Shown here one piece after another: positions 23,374 through 35,200 of a DNA stretch of 64,000 bases; position 1 is the stretch's first letter, and each line of letters opens with the position of its first letter. The stretch covers positions 6,009,311 to 6,073,310 of the forward strand of contig JADCRB010000025.1 of NCBI GenBank assembly GCA_021464245.1, given 5' to 3'. Source of the DNA: Carallia brachiata (taxonomy: Eukaryota > Streptophyta > Magnoliopsida > Malpighiales > Rhizophoraceae). The notes under the pieces are model-generated. The model was not told the origin of the DNA, did not search any database, and saw nothing but the letters and a program-made list of their open reading frames with translations. The translations under genes were made by a program, and so were the position numbers.

Positions 23374-25264
23374 TCAGAACTTGTATGGTGTTGCATTCCT
23401 TGGAGTTCTGCATGATCCGGGCCTTGCAGTTGTAGCATAAATAAACCTGCCATCAAAAAACTAAACATCCGATGCCATTAATCGTTAAAGAGGAATTTCA
23501 ATGGATTCTGAAGGACGTCGTCTCAGATGGCTACAGCAAATTATACCTTTCCATCCATTTCCTTAATAGCCAGTTGGGCAGACTCTTCAATGGCATACCA
23601 AACATATGCAAATCCGAGAGACTGCTTGGTATTTTTATCCAACACAATTTTGACTGCAAGACAATGTCAAAGCATCAGAAAGGAAATCACAAACAGGAAT
23701 GAGCATGCTCCAAAAACTCTTAACTAACAATATACATGCTGCAGAACAATGCCTCAAGCATCAAAGGGGGAAAGTGATTGCCAATGTTCCTCAAGTTCTT
23801 TTTGCAAGGAAAGACTTCTCCAGTGGTCTAACTCAGTTACTTTCTTTCCCCTTTCATTATTTTCACGGCAAGATGTCCCAAAGTTACATAACCAGAAGCG
23901 CTCCGAGGAGGTAGCTTCAAGTTCAAGGTGAACAATTTAACATGCCTTTGCTGCCTCAGTACCAAAACAAGAGCTTTGACCAATTCTCAAGTGAAAATTA
24001 ATTTCCAATGCCTCGGCAGCCAAAATTTTCTCAACTGCATTGCATCAACATCATAGGCAACAAGCAAGCTCCCCCCAAAAAAACCCCACCCCAACCAGGG
24101 AGCCCCATAAAAATGAACAACAAAAAATCCCAACTATTACAGGATAAAGCAATCAATTTCAGAATACAACATCATCAAAAGGTTTTGCATTCATAAAATT
24201 TGAGCGCCCCCAGGAGCATGCGTGCACACAAACATACAAGTGTACATGAAAGTGCATCAGATCAGCATCGTACCTTTGCACACTTCCCCGAATTCTGAAA
24301 AAGCCTCCTTTAAACGACCCTCGGATGTTGAAAGTGGCAGTCCTACATCAACCAGAGTGGAATGCTTCAACAAACTGGCCATTCACTGCAAATTTTTTTT
24401 CCATGGATTTACATTAACATGAACAAAGTTACAAAGAAAACCAGCTCATCGCGTTGTTTACTAGTTTATTTCACCTGTTTTATTTTATGCAGCATTCAAT
24501 CCTCGCAATTGTCTAAAACTCACGAAAAGAAAAAAACCCTTTTTTTTTTTTTACTTATATCCATCAAGACCGAGCAAATTACATGAGATGTTCCAAGCTA
24601 ACCTGATTACATTCATCATCTCACTTTACTCTCTCCATCTATAAAAATAATTATGCATCATCTTCTGCTACCCAGAACTTTTGGACTGAAATAGGAATAG
24701 TTTTTTTATTTTCTTTTTTTTTTTTAAAATAAAAAAATAATGATGGTGCTCACAATCTCGTCAGGAACATTATGATTCTGAAAGTCTAGACTCACACGGT
24801 GAGCCCGTAGTTTTAGCCACCACTTAACCTGAGAGGATTCGAACCCATGTGTAACAAACTTTTAACAGAAATCCGAATTCTTTTAACTAGTTGTCTGCTG
24901 GTCGAAATAGGTTAGTTTAATTAATACAGAAAACCCAGAAAAATTCCCAACAAAAGACAAAAAGAAACAAAGAACAAGTAAAGCTATTACCTTTGATGAA
25001 GATGACAGTTGGGGGAGATTCATAGGGTTCCGTTGAAGAGCTGGGGTTGTTGCTGGAGCGAGTGATTTGGAAAGATGGGTAATGTTTACCGATTAAAAGG
25101 GGAAATGAGATTGTAGACAGTGGCTCAGGAGGAATTAACGTTGTGGGGATCAAAGTTTTTGAGACAATTGTGGGTTTGGGAAGTGACGAGTAGTGGCATG
25201 CGTGGAAGAGAAGAGAAGAAGGCCGTGGAGCAGATAGAGTTGGATAAAACATTGCTAATCCCAT
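23374..25264 (-). CDS. Small RRM RNA-binding protein with likely organelle-targeting N-terminus
   Basis: Four exons: 25264-24991, 24342-24274, 23653-23547, 23460-23374. They total 537 nt and encode 178 residues with no frameshift. Residues 1 to about 85 are rich in Ser, Pro, Thr and basic residues with almost no acidic ones until the end (MGLAMFYPTLSAPRPSSLLF...), as in chloroplast or mitochondrial transit peptides. One RRM follows: RNP2 is 'VIFIKGLP', RNP1 is 'LGFAYVWY', with 'STSEGRLKEAFSEFGEV' between. The C-terminus 'RPGSCRTPRNATPYKF' is short and basic. Single-RRM proteins of this size in plant organelles act in RNA editing, splicing or stability; which applies here cannot be told. All splice sites are GT-AG and phases join cleanly. 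Confidence 0.88.
24750..24910 (-). repeat. tRNA-derived SINE in RRM gene intron 1
   Basis: Minus strand carries a perfect B box (GGTTCGAATCC, about 24836-24846) preceded by an A-box-like ACTAGTTAAAAGAATTCGG about 35 bases upstream. The body runs to an A/T-rich tail near 24700-24740. It lies in the first intron, in the same orientation as the gene. No cloverleaf forms, so it is not a tRNA gene. Confidence 0.55.
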
Positions 25265-28200
25265 CCAAAACTCTCTAGTTTCAGCGGGTAATTTAAAACA
25301 TTCCTTGAGACTTGAGCTCCAGCTTCAAAGAGTTGAGTTTCAGCCGGTTCAATCGAGTTAGAAATGTTTTTTTAAAAAATTAATTTTAATTAAGATTAAA
25401 ATTTAAAATTAATCGACTTACAAGTAGGAATTTTTTTTTATTAAAATTAATAATTCAGTAATAAAAAGAAAAAGTAAGTTTAGACGGTTAAGAAGTGCTC
25501 TGTCTAAAACTAAATGTGAATAAATGAGAGAGTGTTTTTTAGTAAAAAAAAAAAAAACTATGTAAGTAATATCTAAATTTTAAAGTTAATGTTTACCGTT
25601 TTCAATCACTTGAATCATGTACAATCACATCAATGATTTATTGACCGTACTGCCGGACGGGAACCTAGGACTCGGTAGTGTTACTATGGACGGCCCATAT
25701 TAATCATTGTCACTTGCTTTACTGTGAAATGAAACAATTGAGCCTAAGCTAGCAAGAACCAAAGACCATTTCCGAATTGGGCCGGCAACGTTTGGGTCAC
25801 CGCACCAAGACATGGTATTCACGATCTGCCAATGCAATACGTATGAAACAAGGTATTGCGAGTTTTTTTTTTTTTTTTCGCGTTAACACTTCATTCAATT
25901 TTTTTTTTTTTTTTTTATGAATAAATATGGCTTCTTGTTTGAGACAACTAATATGTTTTCGATCATTACCGACCATTGTATTAGATCAGAGAACAGCAGG
26001 AAAAGATGGAGGTGAAATAGCACGCAGATATCACACATTAAAAAAAATTTTTTTTTTAAGTTTTAAGTTTTTCATTAAAACGCACAATGTGTAAAAAGAT
26101 AGTACAACAAACATAAAATAATGCGCAATGAATATGAAATGTATTTTTTGATATCATGTTACATATACTATCATATATTTGTGTGTTTTTGACCAAAACT
26201 TTGAAATTTTGAAAAATTTAGTTTTAGTCCATGAAACCCAAGACAAACCCTCATCTGTCTGCCTCTATCTCTTCTTTTGTCTACCAACATATGCACACTT
26301 GCAACTTGTTTCTGAGTTTCCTTTAATCTACCGCTAGGAGGCTTGTTAAGTTTCGGTTACATTACCTGTTGGTATGATTAGGATACGATAGTTTAAATCC
26401 CATATCAGAAAACTTTGGTCAAAAGTTTTACTAAAATCAAATTTAAATTAGTTAAATGTATAAACTTTGTAGAAATTGAGGTTCAAACTTTACGTCTTTT
26501 GTTGTGTGTGACATTCTCATAAAATTTGAGATTTCAATGTAACAGAAAGAAAAAAGTTTATTGATATAAAGAGAAAAAGGTTTATTGAGTCTGAGAAGAG
26601 ATGGGGGAAAAAAACGATCGAGAAGACTGATGTTAGGACATGACCAAGTAGCATTCATGAATAAATCACAATACCACAAAACACTCGAAGTTAGCCCGAA
26701 CTTTTCTCAAAAACCCACTTAAGTGTGAGATTTATGAGATTTTGTTTTTAGAGTATTATGTATTTTTCTGCAGTGTCTTGAAATTAACAATCCTCCCTCG
26801 CTAACTGCGTACATACAGGTTAATTACTACACAATTAGTATTAAAAAAAAATAAAAGACTCTCCTAAATAGCTACTGCCACTGATCTTCGAAAACCATGG
26901 CTCCCGCTAATTGAATGCCGAGCCAGATTGAATCATATATCTTCAAAAATGCCTCATTTGCAAGACTAGCTATAAATTAAGAAAGTTTCAGGACAAATAA
27001 AATTAACTACTACGCCCCATCCCATTCTATAGAGACAACATGTATGCCAAGGAAAAAAACAAAAGAAAATGACGAAGTGGGGGCGTTTTCATTCGAAGGT
27101 TCTTCAAAGAATACCGATTTATCAACAACATACTTTGGCAGCGGCAGCTCTTGTCACAACAATATATTATACGCAATATTGCACCTCTTGGGTACCGACA
27201 AAAAAATTCGTTTCTGTTTTTTTTTTTTTGGTAAATGGGACAAGAATCTTTGTTTTTTTCCTTTAATGAATCCACTTTGTTCTTTATTCTTATTATTATA
27301 TAAGGCATGGCCATATGATGGGACCAAAAGATGAGAATTCATATAAAGATCCCGATCAATAGCTGTATATCATAATTTTATGTCATAAAATTATTCTTTT
27401 TTCACGGGATTTATTAGAAAATAGAAGATTACATCATATTATATAGCATTATAGCTTATAGTTTATGAACTTGCAAATTAAAAAAAAAAAAAATTTTCCT
27501 TACAAAGCCAAGTTCTTTCATTGGTTAATTAGAAGGTTTCGTCAAAAATTTGTTAAATGGTTATAATAAAAAAGCAGTAATATTCGTTGAAAGAAAGCAA
27601 AATTATACGTCCAACAGTACCTGTGATGTTAGAGCCACTAGTGGTGGGTTGCGAAACGGATTGGAATCTTTTACGGCTGTTGATAAAGCTGAGATTGTGA
27701 CAGGTAGCCTAATTGTCGGTCAAAAATGTTGCTTTGCAATTGAGAGAGAGGACAAAGGATAAAAAAAAAAAGGGAAATTCATTGCGATAGCCAAAAGCTC
27801 CCCACAGGTCGGTCTGGTTTTTTGTGTAGTGAGATGATATCACCGTAGAATGGATCGTCATTGTGGGGATAACATACCATGCAAACAACGACAAGAAGGT
27901 CCATATGATACTTAGGAAATTGCATGTTTTTGGAGATTCATGTGTAAAGGACAAAATCCGCCAATTTTCCCGATTGTTATTGATGAAGGGGAAATGTTTG
28001 ATTTTATTCTTTAAAATGAGATAAAAGTGGGATCAAAGTGATGCTCATTATTGGATGATTGAACTTAAGAAAAAAAAAAAATTATTAAATATATTAAATA
28101 AATGTGTAATTAATTTAATATTATCTAAATACAGTTATATAGTGAAACTTTAATAAAAATGATTTGTCTTTGATCTTTTACGTTTTTTGCTCCAAAAACT

Positions 28201-28577
28201 TAACGGGGCCCATAATAGCTATGCACACGGTACTAGCAATTCCTCCCGTTTTCATTCTTCTACAACCCTTCTAAATCTATTAGGAAAAAAAAAACTCTTT
28301 TATCTATCAATATCAAATTTTATTTTATACAACTGTTTGATATATTTTGTTAAAACTTTTAATTGTATGTTTGATTTCTAATAACTCTGTTTTGATTTAT
28401 CACTTTGATTTTTTTTTTTTGTCTTTTTTTCCCAGAAGCTTCACATTTTGGCAGATGAATCTTAAACCAATGAGAAATTTCTTTTGGTACATAATTCCTA
28501 AATCTCTCGATTTTGCAACTCGAAATTGGAGCAGCCAATTTACTTAAACATAAGTTTGGCCGCCTTCACAGCTCAAA

Positions 28578-28660
28578 CGAGCCTATAGTTTAACGGTATT
28601 GAAGTCTTTTTCAGAAGTTCAAATAGAAGTCGGAGTCATTTAAAAAAAAAAAAAAAGCCA
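28578..28660 (+). repeat. SINE-like fragment with A-tail
   Basis: TATAGTTTAACGGTATTG (A-box-like) near 28584, AGAAGTTCAAATAG (B-box-like) near 28614, then a 15-base A-run ending near 28655. Confidence 0.35.
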
Positions 28661-29098
28661 AACAGATGAGAAAATGGAAGTGTTATATGGCAACTAATGT
28701 ATTCTCTTTTTTTTTAGTCCATTAGAGCTTGTAACTTAGTAGGAAGAAAAAGAGGGATGTGAACATTAAATATAGGGTTCAAACTTTAGGTTTAGAGTTA
28801 AAGACATACGTCTTCAATTAATTGAGTTAAATTTATTGTTCATGACAACAAATGTATTATGTTTGATCTGTTAGTTGCCATGTATTTTGATACTGTGTTT
28901 TTTAAGATTACTTTTAAAATAAAATAAAATAAAATAAAAAAAAGAGAGAAACTAATTTAAGGCTTAAGATACACGCGTCAAACCCACACCACAATTGTGA
29001 TGTCCAAAATTCTCACTAATTTATGATGCGTTTCATTCTCAACCATACATTGGGCCAAATATTCATCTGAAGTTAAAGATTAGTAATGAACGGCTTTT

Positions 29099-29141
29099 GA
29101 TATTTTCGAAAAGACCAATTAATTGGTCTTTCGAAAATATC
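29099..29141. repeat. 43-bp near-perfect palindrome
   Basis: GATATTTTCGAAA at the left end is mirrored by TTTCGAAAATATC at the right, around a central AGACCAATTAATTGGTCT. Only one extra A breaks the symmetry. Confidence 0.9.
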
Positions 29142-30845
29142 AACTTTGAAGTGCTTTCATATTCCAGACTTGTTTATGCACCAACTTTGAAGTGTTTTCA
29201 TGTTTGGCATTTATTCTGCATTTATCATCTTGCAAGTCATGTTATTCTATGATCGATTTACCGGAAAACACTAAATAACTTACACGTACACTTTATCTTT
29301 TTTTTATCAAAATTTTGTTAGGTTCATCTCTTTGAAGTTATCTACCTCATTACCATAGTGAAGTCCCGTAAAAAAATAACGAAACTCATTCGAAAAGAAT
29401 AATATCATTATTTTTAACAAAAGCTTTGGACACGATCTGTATTTTCTACGTCAATTACTTTAGGAATCTTATATCAAAATTTTTACAATGTTCCTCGCTT
29501 TGTTTTGTACACCATGAAAATGGGATATATGCATGGATATGTCCACGGACTTTCATTTTGTGCACAGACTTTCATTTTTCTTGGCAAAACATCTGGAAAC
29601 TTTAGAAACCATTGTCCCCTTGGTCCTTTCAACACATGAGAGGGTGTGGATACTTTGCTATTAGAGTCGTCTTAAGGACCAAAAATACAGAATTTCAATC
29701 ATCATTAGAGTCCATTAACTAAAAAAAATATTGCTTATGAAATGAGAAAAACACAAAAAGAAAAAAAAAATCAGCTTCTTTGTGTGGGTCCGTGCGTCTT
29801 TTTAGCATTGCAGGGCGGCGACAGAATGGAGGGTATAAAATGCCCACCACATTGCAAAAATTGGAATCATGTTGGTGGAAAACGCTATGACTTCTTTGAA
29901 TTGGTCCCTACCCTTTAAATTGTTTTGGCCCTTCTCCCCTCCCGTTCCCACCAAAGATTCCAATTTGCAATTTGATGCGCAAACTTTATGTATTTGATTA
30001 AATTTAACGTTAGCACTCCCACCATGCTTATATTGCACCACAATAATATTAGTTACTCATTTGTTTATCTCTATTATTAATTAAAATTCATAACAGTCTA
30101 ATATGTATGCTCGCATCCAATAGAAATGGATGAAAGAAGTTGTTTATACAAGATAAGGCTTTGTTGTCGCTCTTGTACTAATCTACAAGTAGAATGAAGA
30201 CAAAAATAATCTCGACTTTTTAAGTATAAAAATGTATTAAATTGTGTGTAACATATATATATATTTATCTGAGCATAATATTTTTTTCGATGCACATGAT
30301 ATCAAACATTTTCAGTCACGAACGTAGATCATGATCGCCAATCCAGTTTCACGGATGACCCTCAAAACTCAATCATGCGATGAAATCAATAAAAGGTGAA
30401 AAAAAAGAAGAAGGTAGAGATAAAACCACACGACTCTAGATATTCCAGTCACCATTGATTTATACCGCGTAGTTATCAAAATAAAAATAAAAAAAGGGGA
30501 AAAAAAGAAAAAAAAAGGAGAAAGGACATTACATGGACCCACTCGGAGTTAATTGATGATCTAGATGTAGCTTGTGTCATTTGTAGTGTTTGTTAATTTT
30601 ATTTTTTTTTTAATTAATAAAATTAATTTATAATTTAATATTATTCAAATATTATTTTTAATTTTTTATTCAAATAAACCCCACTTATTATATAGTTTAA
30701 GATCATTAGTAAATTACACTCATTTAAAAAAAAATTAAAATAAAATCCCAAAAAAATTAAAAGGCCGATAAAAAAATGCAAACCACTCCAATGCTGCCAC
30801 GTGGCATAATCAGGACTAGTGATGAAGATTCCGTGGGTCCGACCA

Positions 30846-31838
30846 CTACCGCGTGGCTGATGCCATGGCGGCAACGGCCATTGGCACGGCGGCTGGGGTG
30901 ATAAGAGATTCGGATGGAACAATGGCTGCTACATGACCATCTTCGTGGTAAAGAAATTGTTCCAATATCATTGTGCTAGGCCTCAGCACAATTCTGTCCC
31001 ATGTTTCTTCAGCTTCCTCTCCACTTCTCAGAAAAACTTCGGTGGCATCAATTCGATGCATATTCCATTTCCATTGGCTGTACAGCCGATGAATTTTTTG
31101 CAACTGGTGACATGCTAGTGTACAAGTATTTTCCTTAATATTCGCAATGGCCCCATCGAGTAGTTTGGCGTAGGTTTTCATATCTACAATATTCTCATTG
31201 CGCAAAAATTGATCCAATTCAGGAACCCCAATTGCGCGTCTAATTCCTTGTGAATAATCAGTCATATTAGGATCAAATACATCCCTGACTTCATCTACCA
31301 AACCCCTTTTCACCATTTGATCAACTCGCTTTGATACGAATGAATGAAGCACGGGTAAGGACACGTCCACCCAAAGAAAACAACATTCGTACCTTGATCG
31401 AAATTCAGGATCATCTTTCACCAATGCCTCGATGTACGAGTTAGACCCGCCGGTGATAATTGGTAGTCGGTCACGCATCACGATTGACTCGACAACTAGT
31501 GAAGCATGATGCCTGAAGTCATTGGAAGTGAAATCCATATTAGGGTCTATTATGCCTAGTAAATGATGGGGCACCCCACGGCACTCCTCTGGGGTGACCT
31601 TATTTGTGACTACGTCAAGACCTTTGTAGACTTGCATTTTGTCACAGTTGACGACCTCCGCCGGAACACTGGTTGCGAGATCAATAGCCAGTCTCGATTT
31701 GCCCGTGCCGGTCGGTCCTACCACGAACACAACCTTGTCTTTGCGGCGAAAGAATGGCTCCATATTTAGGCGCCCTTGGAAGCTCACAAGTGCCTGCACT
31801 TGTTTGATGGCAGCACACATTGAAAGCCTTGCAGTCAT
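30846..31838 (-). CDS. IPT: Adenylate isopentenyltransferase (cytokinin biosynthesis)
   Basis: Single exon, 330 residues. It transfers the isopentenyl group of DMAPP to ADP/ATP (or AMP), the first step of cytokinin synthesis. The P-loop GPTGTGKS is at residues 41-48 (usual plant form GATGTGKS), followed by 'NCDKMQVYKGLDVVTNK', 'GVPHHLLG', 'LPIITGGSNSYIEAL', 'YECCFLWVDV' and 'GIRRAIGVPELD', all diagnostic. Length and lack of introns match plant ATP/ADP-type IPTs; wording is closest to the IPT3/IPT5 group rather than IPT1. I start at ATG 31838; the frame is open upstream to 31910 but only through a TTG codon. A second Met lies at residue 7. IPTs of this group are often plastid-located, but the N-terminus here is short. 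A foldback element and a (GA)n tract lie upstream at 31980-32103 and 32209-32242. Confidence 0.93.
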   Translation of the reverse strand: MTARLSMCAAIKQVQALVSFQGRLNMEPFFRRKDKVVFVVGPTGTGKSRLAIDLATSVPAEVVNCDKMQVYKGLDVVTNKVTPEECRGVPHHLLGIIDPNMDFTSNDFRHHASLVVESIVMRDRLPIITGGSNSYIEALVKDDPEFRSRYECCFLWVDVSLPVLHSFVSKRVDQMVKRGLVDEVRDVFDPNMTDYSQGIRRAIGVPELDQFLRNENIVDMKTYAKLLDGAIANIKENTCTLACHQLQKIHRLYSQWKWNMHRIDATEVFLRSGEEAEETWDRIVLRPSTMILEQFLYHEDGHVAAIVPSESLITPAAVPMAVAAMASATR

Positions 31839-31979
31839 TATATGCTGAATTCTGAACTTCCTAACTTTGGCTAAAAAAATATTGTACCTGTATTGAGTAT
31901 GATTAAACAAATTGAGACTTTAGTGATTGTAACTAAACTAGAAGTCCATATTGAAGATGCGTGCTGCAAAAATCATCCG

Positions 31980-32103
31980 TTAATTAGGAATGGTCAAGAT
32001 CAAATATTTGATCCGGAAAATTTTACTATATTAATATAGTAAATAATATAGTAAATTTTTCCGGATGATGTATTTTTTGAACAATCGCTACAAAATCTAA
32101 TTA
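31980..32103. repeat. Small foldback (MITE-like) element upstream of IPT
   Basis: The core inverted repeat has 23-base arms at 32011-32033 and 32044-32066 (ATCCGGAAAA... mirrored by ...TTTTTCCGGAT) with two mismatches and a 10-base loop. Weaker symmetry extends outward to TAATTAG/CTAATTA at about 31981 and 32097. It sits 140-265 bases upstream of the IPT start codon. Confidence 0.6.
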
Positions 32104-32204
32104 CCCCACTTATTTACTTGGACCACCATACCTTTATAAATCAAAGTATGCGGCGACTCGTGGAGAAGAAAGGCCCGTACGACAATTCTTTTTTTTGCAC
32201 ACAC

Positions 32205-32208
<4 letters not shown>

Positions 32209-32242
<34 letters not shown>
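32209..32242. repeat. (GA)n microsatellite upstream of IPT
   Basis: About seventeen GA repeats. On the IPT strand this reads (CT)n, a type often found in plant promoters and leaders. It lies about 370 bases upstream of the IPT start codon. Confidence 0.9.
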
Positions 32243-32245
<3 letters not shown>

Positions 32246-35200
32246 GGGATGGAGATGGAGATAGAGGAAATAAATGGAAGGAATAGATTTGAAACAAAGC
32301 TTCTTGGCAAGTGGAGAAGTGGGTTTCTTTTGTAAGTTCTTGCAAAGTTTTATGCTCTGCCTGTGCTGAGTTGAGCACCAAATAAGTACTTATCCCCACA
32401 TATATTTGCACACTTTGGAAAGGAAATCTGAGAAAAAAATTTTTTGTTTTTGGTGGGGGAGGGGGGTGGGGGTAGAGTTAGCTTAGATTTTACTGGTTTT
32501 TGCGTAAGGATGATTAAGACAATAGTTATATCACCTTGCACAAAAGAGGTAGCCGTGAGACTGGTATTTATAGTATAGGTGCGTGACACAACTTAGCAAA
32601 GACTGGTACGATAGTCGGTTGAAGCCATTTTCCATGCACCACTCCAGAGCTACCGTGGAAGCTTATATGCCCACATACATATACACAAGTAATGCCACCT
32701 GTAATTAACTCTTATTTAACTTTTTATATATGATAAGGATCTTGGGTAATTTGCTCATATTGGTACTTGTTATTTTTACTCATTTTTTGTGATTATATTT
32801 CACTTATGAATTTATTTTTTATTTTTTTATTTTAAATTGACTTTATTTATTGTGTAAATAAAAATTACGAATAAATTATACTCATAAAAAAATGTAAATT
32901 AAATTAAAAATTTTTATAAGAAAGAGGGAGAGGAGGATAAATATGTAATTATGATCAATATTTATAATTTTACTTTCTAATTCGTAAATGAAATGGAATG
33001 TGCTTATCCAGCTTAGAGAGCTTTTTGAGTAAATCAATCTCTTTGTCGCATAATAGTTTTCTGAAACCCACAAAACGATAGCGTTCTATGAAGCCAACTT
33101 TGGAGGTAGGTCAAAGGGGTCACGCTGACTTAGACCGTGGCTCCAATTGAAAACTAGGAAATTGACTTGGGGCCAGCTCGCCCGTATATTTACTTCTATT
33201 TTATTCTTCGTACGTTAGATTGACGTATGATGATAATAATTATAATAATAATAATGATAATAATAATAATAATGATGGGACAAGAGTTTATGCTGCATGA
33301 GTCATCTTGTAGTCATCTCTAGCTATTTATGCAAATGTATACAACCCAAAAGTTTTAAATAATATTGTATTGTCAACTCGGAGCAGTGTCGATGCAGCTG
33401 TTCATAAGAAGATTTGTTTTATTTAGGCTTCGTTTGTTTGTTGATTAATTTGCTTTTAATTTATCCCAAGTGTCGGCTTATGTTACGTCTTTTTATTTCA
33501 TAATTTAATAGCACCCACATTAGTGAATATTTATATGTGTGGAGAGGGGAATTGTCTTCAAAAAAGCTGTGGGCTAAAGGAATTTTCTTTTCAGAGTGCT
33601 TTCATTTCGATGCCTAGAAATTATATTGTTATATAATTAGTGAAAAGACTCCAACAATAATAACAATGTCCCGAATTCAAATGGAGTAGGGTACATACAT
33701 TCTCTTGTGTTTTTATTTTTTATGTTTAGTTAACAAGACGGGTAAAACCAATATTTCTCTTGTGTTTTTGTAAGTGTAAAGCTTATATGAAATAATGACA
33801 TCTAAGATGGCTTATTTGGGTGTTCTCCTGCGAACCAAGCGGACAATAACAGCACGCAAGAGATCAAACCATCTTTATTATTTAGATAAGGAACATACTT
33901 TGCGAGTATAAGTTAAGCAAGTTCAAAGTAAAATTAAAATGATATAAGTCATTTGATAATTAAGTTTAAAAAATTATAAAAAAAATAAACTATTAAAAAT
34001 TGTCATATAGACTACATGCTCACATGTATCTTCTTAATTTACATACATGTAGTGATGCTCTTTAAATTATTCACTCTTTTTTTTTTTTTTTTCAATTTTC
34101 ACTTTTGAGTTTTGACTCCATTTTAGAAATTTCGACACCAATAAATCACTCTGGGGATTACCGACCAGGGTGTTCATTAATTATTTGACTATGTGAAGCA
34201 TCCACCATAACATAATACTTTGTTAGATCCCCTACCATATTCCAATAATAGTAATCAAAAGTCAATAGCATTTTGTATGATTTAGAAAGTCCAGGAATCA
34301 TATAGGGGATGGAAAGTTAAGGTTATAGATATAGTTTAATATCAGGGACGGTGGGTTGGGATCTTGGAACCTACAGAGAAAAATGGATGTTCGATCGACG
34401 ATTAACATTAAGGAATTCTCCATTACCTTTATTTCCATTAATTGGCTTTCTAATAATCGTCCTCCATATTCTTTTTTCTACTTTCTGTCGTGGGGTAAAT
34501 GCAATGCTTGATTAATACTAAAACAAGATTGTGCTCACTTGACTGAAGCTTGATTCTTGATCGGATTAAGTCGAAAAACCTTTATTCTCTATAGATTATA
34601 TTTTTAGCATTAACATGGCTATTTGAAGGAAGATACCACTAACAAAGAATTAACAAGTAACTAACTAATGTAATCCAACTGATTATCGAGCATTACGCAC
34701 TAATAGGAGGAGAGGAATTCAAATCTTGCCTCGTACCAATCTTCTTCCCCATGTATATGCATGGCCATGACCCTCGTAAAAAGGAAAAAAAATATGTGAT
34801 ATCACTAATAATTGTAATGGCCAATAAAGTTCATGAAAATTTTCCAGCGATTGCACTCAGTAGAATAGAAATTTCAAGGACGTACGAGATCGCGAACGTG
34901 CGAGGGAAACAAATCTTGATGGCTTGATTATTTGCAGAATTGATATTTCTGAGCCTAACTTGACGAAATGGTTAATATATTTGCTAAGTAGGACGGGACA
35001 ATTTTGGAGGAAGTGGAAAATAAAACCAATTAAAGATTTATATCAAAAAAAGAAAAGGTACGCTTATTTGTTAGACAGATGATGCTTTTAACCTAAATTA
35101 AGTTCATATTTTTATAGTCATCTCTTCTTCCCTTATTTTTTTTTTTGGTTGTCCTGTTTATTATCTTATTTTAATTTTGACTTTGGACACGTACGTGATG

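Larger units (their letters stand above)
25265..30845. other. Long AT-rich intergenic region
   Basis: No gene supported over 5.5 kb. Long A and T runs, a SINE-like fragment at 28578-28660 ending in an A-run, a possible B box near 26388-26400, and a near-perfect 43-base palindrome at 29099-29141. The frames found here are short, AT-driven and without recognisable motifs. Transcription termination of the isopentenyltransferase gene should occur at its right edge. Confidence 0.4.

Noticed and set aside
24830..24905. tRNA gene suggested by a perfect B box
   Set aside because: No acceptor, D or anticodon arms can be paired; the context fits a SINE.
30641..30922. Minus-strand frame with Pro-rich start
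   Set aside because: It overlaps the 3' end of the isopentenyltransferase in another frame and then runs into AT-rich spacer.
31839..31910. Longer N-terminus for the isopentenyltransferase (extra 24 residues)
   Set aside because: The frame opens with TTG; the first ATG is at 31838 and gives the usual family length of 330 residues.
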